DNA from: UBA3941 sp035647175
GTDB taxonomy: Bacteria > Bacillota > Clostridia > Caldicoprobacterales > UBA3941
DNA length: 7,072 bases
NCBI GenBank assembly: GCA_035647175.1
Contig: DASRNX010000250.1
Coordinates: forward strand, 1-7,072
Reading direction: 5' to 3'
The notes below the pieces were generated by a model. That model made no database searches and was not told the origin of the DNA. It worked only from the letters and a program-made list of their open reading frames with translations. Below are positions 1 to 6,095 of this stretch, piece by piece. Each line of letters opens with the position of its first letter. Within the stretch, counting starts at the first letter, position 1. A program made the translations under genes and the position numbers.

Positions 1-717
1 ATCGAAGATAATAAGCCGGATGCCATTGCAGCCATGGAGGAGGCAATCACGGATGAACCTAATATTACCATTAAGAAATTAAGAACTAAATATCCTCAGG
101 GTTGCGAACGCAAATTAATTGAAACGATAACAGGTAGACAAATACCGTCGGGCGGGTTACCAATGGATGTCGGCGCCATAGTAAACAACGTGGCAACTGC
201 TGCTCAAGTTTACAAAGCGATCAGCACGGGAATGCCGTTGATAGAGAGAACAGTTACCATTACCGGAAGGGGGATAAAGGATCCCAAAAATCTTCGGATA
301 AGGTTTGGTACCCTGGTAAGCGATGTGTTAGAGGAATGTGGGGGTTTATCCTGCGAGCCCGGCAAAATAATCGTTGGTGGGCCTATGATGGGGATGGCAC
401 AGCATACTATGGAGATACCCTTTACAAAGGGGATTTCCGGAATTGTTTTTATGCCGCCGGAAGAGGTTAACGAGGACGAGATGCTGCCGTGCATTCGGTG
501 CGGGAAATGCATCCAAGCCTGCCCTATTCAACTGATGCCGCTGAACATCAGCGCTTATGCATTAAAAGGTGATTATGATACCTGCGAGACCCTTCATGCG
601 CTAGATTGCGTAGAATGCGGCTCCTGTTCATACATTTGCCCCTCTAGAAGGCCACTGCAGCAGTCTATCAAGGTAGCCAAGGAGGCGATTATTGCTGCGA
701 GAAAAAATGAGAATTAG
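1..717 (+). CDS. rnfC: Rnf complex subunit RnfC, 3' part (5' end outside window)
   Basis: RnfC is the peripheral cytoplasmic subunit of the ferredoxin:NAD+ oxidoreductase; it binds the nicotinamide nucleotide and passes electrons through iron-sulfur clusters. The frame is open from base 1, reading IEDNKPDAIAA before the first in-window Met at 34, so 238 codons are seen of a protein usually around 440 residues. Visible family marks are KYPQGCE, the SGGLPMDVG stretch, GGPMMGMA, and near the C-terminus two ferredoxin-type 4Fe-4S motifs, CIRCGKCIQACP (from base 490) and CVECGSCSYICP (from base 607). The gene is first in the usual clostridial order C-D-G-E-A-B. The first Met in the window is internal, not the real start. 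Identification is secure; only the missing N-terminal half cannot be judged. Confidence 0.96.
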   Translation: MEDNKPDAIAAMEEAITDEPNITIKKLRTKYPQGCERKLIETITGRQIPSGGLPMDVGAIVNNVATAAQVYKAISTGMPLIERTVTITGRGIKDPKNLRIRFGTLVSDVLEECGGLSCEPGKIIVGGPMMGMAQHTMEIPFTKGISGIVFMPPEEVNEDEMLPCIRCGKCIQACPIQLMPLNISAYALKGDYDTCETLHALDCVECGSCSYICPSRRPLQQSIKVAKEAIIAARKNEN

Positions 718-830
718 TCGGGTATATGATTTTAATTTTGGACACGGTTGATTTAACATTTTGAAACTCAATTGTTGGGTTGTTGTTCAATGGAGCCTAA
801 TATCTTTGTAATAGGTTTGGAGGGAAAGTG
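718..830. other. rnfC-rnfD intergenic gap
   Basis: This 113-base AT-rich stretch is the only sizeable gap in an otherwise tightly packed operon. A weak promoter-like pair is present: TTGGGT at 775-780 and TAATAT at 798-803, with 17 bases between. Only three and four of six bases match the sigma-A consensus. A 13-codon open frame from ATG 790 ends in TGA at 829-831, overlapping the rnfD ATG as TGATG, but it has no clear ribosome binding site. No convincing hairpin terminator was seen. Confidence 0.4.
819..824 (+). promoter_or_regulatory. Ribosome binding site of rnfD
   Basis: GGAGGG sits 6 bases before ATG 831 but only 3 bases before the in-frame GTG at 828. The spacing favours ATG 831 as the start. 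Confidence 0.8.
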
Positions 831-1796
831 ATGAGCAATACATTAATAGTTTCTGCATCCCCCCATATCAGATCTAAGGAGTCGGTATCAAGGATAATGT
901 TGGATGTAATCTTGGCATTGATTCCCGCGGCAATTGCTGCAGTGATCGTTTTTGGGTGGAGGGTGTTATTAGTCATTGGTGTATCCGTCATAGGGGCGGT
1001 AATCACCGAGGCAATATTACAAAAACTAATGGGGAAACCCGTGACTATTAAGGATTTAAGTGCGGTGGTAACAGGCATTTTGTTGGCATATAATATGCCG
1101 CCAACAATTCCTCTATGGATGGTCATGATCGGCTCGATGATAGCTATTGCCCTGGTAAAACAGGTATTTGGCGGATTGGGCCAAAATTTCATGAACCCCG
1201 CTCTGGCCGCCCGGGCTATATTATTTGCGGCTTGGCCGGTGCAGATGACAAATTGGCAAAGACCGATTATAGATGCTTTAAGTAATGCCACCAGCAGTGC
1301 AACCCCGCTGCCCATATTGAAGGATGGTGAGGCATGGGCAAAATTACCGCCCCTATGGGATGTCTTTGTGGGAAAGATCGGGGGGAGCATCGGTGAGATA
1401 TCTGCCTTGGCTCTATTGTTGGGAGCGGCTTATTTGCTCTTAAGGGGTGTTATAAATTGGAGAATCCCCGTAACGTATATTGCTACTGTCGCTCTGTTGA
1501 CATGGGTATTTGGAACAGACGGTTTTTTCACAGGCCGGGGTATATACCATATCTTTTCGGGTGGCCTTATATTAGGTGCGTTTTTTATGGCTACCGATTA
1601 TCCCACTTCGCCTGTTACCCCTCATGGTCAGATTATCATGGGCGTTGGTTGCGGTATCTTGACATCGGTGATTCGTCTGGTGGGGGGATATCCGGGTGGG
1701 GTATCTTATTCCATTCTGATTATGAACGTAGCTACACCTCTTATAGAAAGATATACAAAACCCCGAATATATGGGGAGGTGAAAAGCAATGTCTGA
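831..1796 (+). CDS. rnfD: Rnf complex membrane flavoprotein subunit RnfD
   Basis: RnfD is an integral membrane subunit of Rnf that carries covalent FMN on a Thr and takes part in electron transfer coupled to ion transport. The 321-residue protein is close to the family length and has several hydrophobic segments, including roughly residues 24-60, 85-110 and 185-260. Family marks are SPHIRSKES near the N-terminus, FMNPALAARA, ATDYPTSPVTP and GGYPGGVSYS. ATG 831 is preferred over GTG 828 because of its distance from the GGAGGG site. The region that should hold the flavinylation motif reads DALSNATSSATPLP (residues 148-161). The family normally has a single DxxSxATPL, so this looks like a four-residue near-duplication with two candidate acceptors, T154 and T158. 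The 3' end overlaps rnfG by 8 bases, which suggests coupled translation. Confidence 0.97.
   Translation: MSNTLIVSASPHIRSKESVSRIMLDVILALIPAAIAAVIVFGWRVLLVIGVSVIGAVITEAILQKLMGKPVTIKDLSAVVTGILLAYNMPPTIPLWMVMIGSMIAIALVKQVFGGLGQNFMNPALAARAILFAAWPVQMTNWQRPIIDALSNATSSATPLPILKDGEAWAKLPPLWDVFVGKIGGSIGEISALALLLGAAYLLLRGVINWRIPVTYIATVALLTWVFGTDGFFTGRGIYHIFSGGLILGAFFMATDYPTSPVTPHGQIIMGVGCGILTSVIRLVGGYPGGVSYSILIMNVATPLIERYTKPRIYGEVKSNV
1281..1304 (+). repeat. 12-base tandem near-repeat at the RnfD flavinylation motif
   Basis: AGTAATGCCACC (1281-1292) is followed directly by AGCAGTGCAACC (1293-1304), which matches at 9 of 12 bases. They encode SNAT and SSAT. Both units end in the Ala-Thr pair that carries FMN in this family. 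Confidence 0.6.
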
Positions 1797-2613
1797 TATA
1801 ATGAAAATCGGATTGAAACTCTTTGTGATTACGGTGATCGCGGCCATAGTTATGGGCCTTACCAATCTTGCCACTGAAGAACCCATAAGGGTGCAGCGGG
1901 TGAAGGCTGAAAACCAGGCAAGGCAAGCCACGCTTCCCCAGGCAAAGGATTTTAATCAATTGGATATAAAAGAGGGAACCCATGGAAATGAAAATGCGGA
2001 AATAGTAGAAATATACTCCGGAATATCGGATGATAGTATCGTAGGTTATGTTTTTAGGGTAAGGGCTAAGGGTTATGCAGGGGACATAGATATCATCCTG
2101 GGTATAAATACAAATCATGAGATAGAAGCTGTTGAGATAGGTGAACACAATGAAACTCCGGGTTTAGGTGCTAAAGCAAAGGATAAGACCTTTTTAGCGC
2201 AGTTTCACGGAAAGGAAACAGAGGCTCAGCTTTCTGCGGTTAAGACTTTGAGCGGTGATGGAAGCGTAGATGCCAGCGGCAGCTCTACTGTAGATGCGGA
2301 AGGCAGTGCAACCTCTGATACGGACAGCAGTGCGACTGCTGATGAAGATGGCAGCGCTACTTCTGACGCAGATGGCAGCACAACTGCGGATACCGAAGAT
2401 AGCGCAACCACTGACGCAGACAGCGGCGCAACTACCGATACAGACAGCAGTGCCACTGTAGACGCAGACAGCGGCGCCACACAGGTTTCAGGCAGCGTAC
2501 AAGAAGTTCAGGCTATTACAGGTGCTACTGTGACCTCAAGCGCTGTTACCAGAGCCATTAATCTGGCCCTACAGTATTATAATCAAATTTTACTAAATGG
2601 GGGTGGGAATTAA
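1789..2613 (+). CDS. rnfG: Rnf complex FMN-binding subunit RnfG with octapeptide-repeat insert
   Basis: RnfG carries covalent FMN in a domain outside the cytoplasmic membrane, held by one N-terminal helix (about residues 7-27). The FMN-binding domain is recognised by the ETPGLGAKA stretch (122-130) and by the C-terminal motif ITGATVTSSAV, where T247 is the expected ApbE-linked residue. At 274 residues it is longer than typical RnfG proteins of about 180-220. The excess is a 72-residue insert (161-232) of nine octapeptides placed just before that motif. The insert has 19 Asp/Glu, no Lys/Arg, no Cys and no aromatic residue. The position where the consensus has Asp, six residues before T247, is Gln here (Q241). 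ATG 1789 lies 9 bases after GGAGG (1775-1779) and overlaps rnfD; the stop shares a base with the rnfE start (TAATG). The identification is secure; the role of the insert is unknown. Confidence 0.96.
   Translation: MSDIMKIGLKLFVITVIAAIVMGLTNLATEEPIRVQRVKAENQARQATLPQAKDFNQLDIKEGTHGNENAEIVEIYSGISDDSIVGYVFRVRAKGYAGDIDIILGINTNHEIEAVEIGEHNETPGLGAKAKDKTFLAQFHGKETEAQLSAVKTLSGDGSVDASGSSTVDAEGSATSDTDSSATADEDGSATSDADGSTTADTEDSATTDADSGATTDTDSSATVDADSGATQVSGSVQEVQAITGATVTSSAVTRAINLALQYYNQILLNGGGN
2269..2484 (+). repeat. Nine imperfect 24-base tandem repeats encoding acidic octapeptides in RnfG
   Basis: The reading frame holds nine consecutive units of eight residues, each starting with Asp: DASGSSTV, DAEGSATS, DTDSSATA, DEDGSATS, DADGSTTA, DTEDSATT, DADSGATT, DTDSSATV, DADSGATQ. 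Units 7 and 9 fit the flavinylation consensus Dxx(S/T)GAT exactly; units 3 and 8 fit with Ser for Gly. Units 7 and 9 are nearly identical at the DNA level, as are units 3 and 8, and the last four units alternate DT/DA, suggesting a later duplication of a 48-base pair of units. There is no frame break in the array. Confidence 0.9.
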
Positions 2614-3206
2614 TGAAGGCATCAAAGGCAATCATTAATGGAATAATCACCGAAAATCCAATCTTTAGATTGGTGCGGGGGATGTGCCCTACCTTGGCCG
2701 TTACTACGGCTGCCATAAACGGGATAGGCATGGGGCTTGCCACGGCTTTTGTTCTTATAGCCTCTAACCTGGTAATATCCCTTATAAAGGATTTTATCCC
2801 GTCACAGGTGAGGATCCCGGCATTTATCGTCGTGGCGGCAACTTTTGTTACCGTAACCGGTATGCTCATGGAGGCCTTTATTCCGGGATTATACGAGAGT
2901 TTGGGGATTTTTATTCCCCTAATAGTGGTTAATTGTATTATCCTTGGCAGGGCAGAGGCCTTTGCATCAAAGAATTCACCCTTAGTAGCGGTAGCAGACG
3001 GAATAGGAATGGGTCTGGGGTTCACCCTTGCCTTGACTCTCTTGGGGATTATCAGAGAGATTTTAGGTGCGGGGACCCTGTTCGGTATGCAGCTTATGCC
3101 CCAGGCCTTTAATCCAGCGGTTATTATGATCTTACCGCCTGGTGCATTTCTGACCTTGGGGTTGTTGCTTGGACTGTTAAATAAACTGACCGCCAAAACC
3201 AAATAA
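2613..3206 (+). CDS. rnfE: Rnf complex membrane subunit RnfE
   Basis: RnfE is a six-helix membrane subunit that pairs with RnfA as an inverted-topology homologue; together they hold an intramembrane iron-sulfur cluster and take part in Na+/H+ transport. The 197-residue length is typical. The two expected cluster ligands are visible as C25 in RGMCP and C108 in VVNCIILGRAEAFAS. Other marks are NGIGMG near residues 36-41 and the GIGMGLGFTLAL segment. ATG 2613 shares one base with the rnfG stop and follows a G-rich site (GGGGGTGGG, 2599-2607) by 5 bases, so translation is probably coupled. No odd residues were seen. A 214-codon frame on the opposite strand here is only an antisense shadow. Confidence 0.97.
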   Translation: MKASKAIINGIITENPIFRLVRGMCPTLAVTTAAINGIGMGLATAFVLIASNLVISLIKDFIPSQVRIPAFIVVAATFVTVTGMLMEAFIPGLYESLGIFIPLIVVNCIILGRAEAFASKNSPLVAVADGIGMGLGFTLALTLLGIIREILGAGTLFGMQLMPQAFNPAVIMILPPGAFLTLGLLLGLLNKLTAKTK

Positions 3207-3213
3207 GGGGGGA
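3206..3213 (+). promoter_or_regulatory. Ribosome binding site of rnfA
   Basis: AGGGGGGA overlaps the last base of the rnfE stop and sits 6 bases before ATG 3220. The in-frame TTG at 3214 directly abuts this site and so is unlikely to be the start. The same octamer overlaps the rnfA stop and precedes rnfB (3806-3813, 4 bases before ATG 3818). Confidence 0.8.
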
Positions 3214-3219
3214 TTGGAC

Positions 3220-3807
3220 ATGGGATATACAGGAAAGTTGTTTTTGATATTATTGAGTACGGTATTGGTAAATAATTTCGTATTGTCTAGATTTTTGGGG
3301 ATATGCCCCTTTCTTGGAGTATCGAAAAAGGTATCGACAGCCATGGGTATGGGTGCAGCGGTAATATTCGTAATGGCCCTAGCTTCTCTGTTTACCTATA
3401 TAATACAATACGCAATCTTAGAGCCTTTAAGTCTTGAGTATCTTCAGACCATTGCTTTTATACTGGTTATTGCTGCTTTAGTTCAATTTGTAGAGATGGT
3501 TATCCAAAAGATGAGCCCAACCCTATACCAGGCCCTTGGCGTATATCTTCCCCTTATAACCACCAACTGTGCAGTTTTAGGGGTTGCTATAATAAACATT
3601 CGAGAAGATTATGATTTACTTCAGACCTTGGTTAACGGGACCGGTGCGGCACTGGGCTTTACCTTAGCCTTGGTGTTGATGGCGGGGATTAGGGAAAGGT
3701 TGGAACTCTCTGACATACCCGAATCCTTGAAGGGCTTTCCCATTACTTTGATAACTGCAGGACTGATGTCAGTGGCATTCTTGGGATTTCAAGGGCTTAT
3801 AAAGTAG
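3220..3807 (+). CDS. rnfA: Rnf complex membrane subunit RnfA
   Basis: RnfA is the membrane partner of RnfE and supplies the other two cysteines of the intramembrane iron-sulfur cluster: C29 in FLGICPFLGVSKK and C117 in LITTNCAVLGVA. The 195-residue length and the N-terminal NNFVLSRFLGICP stretch are typical of the family. Hydrophobic segments cover most of the protein, with a short loop IREDYDL (about 128-134). ATG 3220 is chosen over the upstream in-frame TTG 3214 because only ATG has workable spacing from AGGGGGGA. The gene lies 13 bases after rnfE and 10 bases before rnfB. Nothing is missing or unusual in it. Confidence 0.97.
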   Translation: MGYTGKLFLILLSTVLVNNFVLSRFLGICPFLGVSKKVSTAMGMGAAVIFVMALASLFTYIIQYAILEPLSLEYLQTIAFILVIAALVQFVEMVIQKMSPTLYQALGVYLPLITTNCAVLGVAIINIREDYDLLQTLVNGTGAALGFTLALVLMAGIRERLELSDIPESLKGFPITLITAGLMSVAFLGFQGLIK

Positions 3808-4111
3808 GGGGGATATTATGCTGATTGATATATTGATGCCTGTTCTCAGCCTTGGAGGGATGAGCTTGTTATTTGGGGCGGGGTTAGCCTTTGCGTCCCA
3901 TAAATTTGCTATTGAGACTGATCCTAGGGAAGAGCAGGTGAGGGAAGTTTTACCGGGAGCGAATTGTGGCGCCTGCGGCTATCCCGGATGTGACGGATTT
4001 GCTGCAGCTGTAGCTGCAGAACAGGCTCCCATAACGGGCTGTACCGTAGGCGGGCCAAATGTCGCCCAGGATATCGGCTTCATTATGGGCCTGGAAGCAG
4101 GAGAAACACAG

Positions 4112-4119
4112 CGAAAGAA
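4112..4119 (+). other. Frameshift site in rnfB (one extra A)
   Basis: In the upstream frame CGA-AAG-AAC runs to a stop 11 codons later. Removing one A from either the AAA run (4114-4116) or the AA pair (4118-4119) restores the family sequence, giving RRTAKV or RKTAKV. The needed shift is +1, so a classic -1 slippery heptamer could not rescue it, and no prfB-like shift signal is seen. Confidence 0.85.
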
Positions 4120-4633
4120 CCGCAAAGGTTCTCTGCGCCGGGGATTGCGATAGGGCAACTGATAAATATCACTACGAAGGTATCGAAGACTGTGTTGCGG
4201 CATCCATGTTATCCGACGGACCTAAGGAATGTAGCTATGGATGCTTGGGGCTCGGAACTTGCGTTAGGGCATGCCCTTTTGATGCGATATATATAGACAA
4301 GGGGATTGCCGTCGTGGATGAAGAAAAATGTACCGGTTGCGAGATATGCGTTGCTGCCTGTCCAAAACATATTATTGAGATGATTCCTGCATCCAGCCAG
4401 GTCCAGGTTATGTGCAAATCTGAGGACAAAGGCAGGGATGTAAGAAAGTATTGTACGGTTGGGTGTATAGCGTGTAGGATTTGTGAGAGAGCATGCGAAT
4501 ATGACGCTATAAAGGTTGAAAATAACATAGCACGAATTGATTATGATAAATGTGTCAACTGTATGGTTTGTGCAGAAAAGTGTCCCACCAAGTCCATATA
4601 TGCCGATTTTGAGAATAGGCGTCCGGAATTTGT

Positions 4634-4638
4634 AGGGA
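4634..4638 (+). promoter_or_regulatory. Ribosome binding site for the TTG start of the methyltransferase gene
   Basis: AGGGA lies inside the last codons of rnfB, 7 bases before TTG 4646. This supports the TTG, which overlaps the rnfB stop as TTGA, as the true start. Confidence 0.65.
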
Positions 4639-4645
4639 TGAAGAA

Positions 4646-5965
4646 TTGATTATTTTGAATAACTATCCGTCCGGTGAATATCACCAAGGAGAGGATGTAG
4701 CACCGGGGCCCCCAGTTGGGTCCCGGGGTACATTCTATTGGGCTGATGTCCGGGAAGGCCTGTTAGATATAGCTAAAGGGTATGAAGGAAAGGTGCAACT
4801 GGTCTATATGGATCCGCCCTTTATGACGGGGAACCAATTTAAATATCGTCAAAAAGCAGGCGAAAAGGGTTTTGTAGAGCACATAGCCTACAGTGATCAA
4901 TGGGTCGGCGGAAAAGAATATTATCTAAATTTTATGAAGCGAGTTTTTGAACATGTGTACGACCTTCTCACCCCGGAGGGTTCTTTTTATCTCCATGTGG
5001 ATTATAGGACATCTGCTTACCTGAGGATTATATTGGACGGGATATTCGGGGAAGAGAACTTTCTTAACGAAATAATCTGGCATTACCGAAGCGGGGGCAG
5101 GGCAAGGAGACACTTCAGCCGCAAACACGATAACATCCTTTTTTACCGAAAATCTTCGGAACATTTCTTTAATATAGAGGCCGTGGGACAAGAGCGGGGT
5201 ACCGAGAAGCGCAACAATATGAAAAGGGAAGTGGACCATAAGGGCAGAGTGTTTTGGTCCATTAAATCCGGGGGAAAGGTATATAGGTATTACGAGGATT
5301 CTAAGATATACCCCAGCGATGTATGGACGGACATTTCCCACCTGCATCAACGGGATCCGGAGCGGATAGGATATGATACCCAAAAGCCCGAAGCCTTGCT
5401 GGAAAGAATTATACTATCCTCTTCCAGGCCGGGGGACCTGGTGGCGGATTTTTTTGCAGGTTCCGGCACCAGTCTATCGGTTGCCGCCAAGCTGGGTCGT
5501 AAATGGTTGGGTATGGATTCCAGTCCCCACTCCATGCACGTCTGCAGAAAAAGGCTGTTGGACTTGGATACGGGACGTGATTTTGCTATATATTACGGTG
5601 GCGGTATTGGGCCTGCAGATAAGGCAAAGTTGGTTGCGGAAAGGTACGAAAATGGATTTTCTGGGGATGACAATGCTTCCGAAGGCTCAAATATCATAAA
5701 AATAACGGATTATATGCCTGCGGACATTAACAAGATTCAAATCCAAGGGAATGTGAGCAGGGCTTTAAGGGGCCTGGAGTATATAGATTATTGGGCGGTT
5801 GGATATATAAAAGGCAACTTATATTATCCGATAAAATGGGCAAGGAGAATGGACGGACAATCGGTTGTCAATAATTCTATTGTTTTAAACGGCTCTGTGG
5901 ATCAAGATATGGTGATCCATGTGGTAGATATCGCCGGTGATCAGCATTTTTATAAGTTTACATAA
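4646..5965 (+). CDS. Site-specific DNA methyltransferase, type III Mod-like beta class
   Basis: This 439-residue protein is a DNA amino-methyltransferase, most likely making N6-methyladenine. The catalytic motif IV is DPPF (residues 56-59, in LVYMDPPFMTG) and comes before the AdoMet motif I, DFFAGSG (268-274). That order is the beta class (IV, recognition domain, I) shared with type III Mod proteins. The family TQKPEALLERII stretch (245-256) and the acidic motif WLGMD (287-291) are also present; residues about 140-240 probably hold the target recognition region. About 90 C-terminal residues (350-439) follow the catalytic fold and are of uncertain function. The start is TTG 4646, overlapping the rnfB stop by 4 bases, so it appears to be translated with the rnf genes. 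No restriction subunit is visible downstream, so it looks like an orphan enzyme. The recognition site cannot be predicted by eye, and N4-cytosine activity is not excluded. Confidence 0.9.
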   Translation: MIILNNYPSGEYHQGEDVAPGPPVGSRGTFYWADVREGLLDIAKGYEGKVQLVYMDPPFMTGNQFKYRQKAGEKGFVEHIAYSDQWVGGKEYYLNFMKRVFEHVYDLLTPEGSFYLHVDYRTSAYLRIILDGIFGEENFLNEIIWHYRSGGRARRHFSRKHDNILFYRKSSEHFFNIEAVGQERGTEKRNNMKREVDHKGRVFWSIKSGGKVYRYYEDSKIYPSDVWTDISHLHQRDPERIGYDTQKPEALLERIILSSSRPGDLVADFFAGSGTSLSVAAKLGRKWLGMDSSPHSMHVCRKRLLDLDTGRDFAIYYGGGIGPADKAKLVAERYENGFSGDDNASEGSNIIKITDYMPADINKIQIQGNVSRALRGLEYIDYWAVGYIKGNLYYPIKWARRMDGQSVVNNSIVLNGSVDQDMVIHVVDIAGDQHFYKFT

Positions 5966-6039
5966 CCTATTAAACGGGGCAGTATGATTGGTTGAAACTA
6001 TGGTCTTTGAGATGCGGTAGGATCAGATGATATTAATTG
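5966..6039. other. 3' untranslated stretch after the methyltransferase gene
   Basis: No open frame or convincing promoter was seen here. TTGAAA (5992-5997) and TAGGAT (6018-6023) are 20 bases apart, too far for a good sigma-A promoter. Confidence 0.4.
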
Positions 6040-6091
6040 CACCGATAAATAATGGGCTACAGGAAAGGCTGTAGCCCATTATTTGTCGGTG
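6040..6091. terminator. Bidirectional hairpin terminator between convergent genes
   Basis: Two 23-base arms (6040-6062 and 6069-6091) pair with one G-U wobble around a 6-base loop GAAAGG. The inner 16 pairs, with the GC-rich core GGGCTACAG/CTGTAGCCC, are perfect, and the core is flanked by ATTATTT-type sequence on both strands. It lies after the methyltransferase stop and 4 bases from the reductase stop, so it can end transcripts from both sides. The U tract is short and sits inside the stem, so efficiency is uncertain. Confidence 0.82.
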
Positions 6092-6095
6092 TGTA

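Larger units (their letters stand above)
3818..4649 (+). pseudogene. rnfB: Rnf complex ferredoxin-type subunit RnfB, interrupted by a one-base frameshift
   Basis: RnfB takes electrons from reduced ferredoxin and feeds them into Rnf. The first frame (3818-4153) encodes an N-terminal membrane helix (about residues 3-26) and the 4Fe-4S motif with C50, C53, C58 and C75 (GANCGACGYPGCDG), then hits TAG at 4151-4153. The remainder continues in the next frame to TGA 4647-4649. It carries CSYGCLGLGTCVRACP, CTGCEICVAACP, CTVGCIACRICERAC and CVNCMVCAEKCP, which is the full set of ferredoxin-type clusters. Dropping one base joins the halves smoothly (ETQRK then TAKVLCAGDCD) into 276 residues, a normal clostridial RnfB length. 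Both halves are well conserved, so the break is either recent or a sequencing or assembly error. If real, the product would lack all but the first cluster. The ATG is preceded by AGGGGGGA. One RnfB gene, broken in this sequence, is the best reading. Confidence 0.9.

Noticed and set aside
797..1390. 197-codon open frame on the - strand inside rnfD
   Set aside because: It is fully antisense to a clearly conserved gene and has no recognisable motif.
2226..2480. 84-residue repetitive protein on the - strand over the RnfG repeats
   Set aside because: The Ala/Ser/Val repetition is only the complement of the octapeptide array in rnfG.
2269..2484. CRISPR-like direct repeats
   Set aside because: There are no spacers of unrelated sequence; the units are adjacent and in frame within rnfG.
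2269..2484. RTX-type calcium-binding nonapeptides
   Set aside because: The period is eight, not nine, and the GGxGxDxUx pattern is absent.
2558..3202. 214-codon open frame on the - strand across rnfE
   Set aside because: It mirrors the hydrophobic rnfE sequence in an antisense frame; rnfE itself has all family marks.
3214..3219. TTG at 3214 as the rnfA start
   Set aside because: It abuts the ribosome binding site; ATG 3220 has correct spacing.
4112..4153. Programmed -1 frameshift in rnfB
   Set aside because: The correct continuation needs a +1 shift, and no slippery site or stimulatory signal of a known type is seen.
4925..5383. 152-codon open frame on the - strand inside the methyltransferase gene
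   Set aside because: It is antisense to the recognition region of a protein with clear catalytic motifs and shows no family signal.
5992..6023. Promoter-like TTGAAA and TAGGAT after the methyltransferase gene
   Set aside because: The 20-base spacing is poor and no gene follows on the + strand before the terminator.
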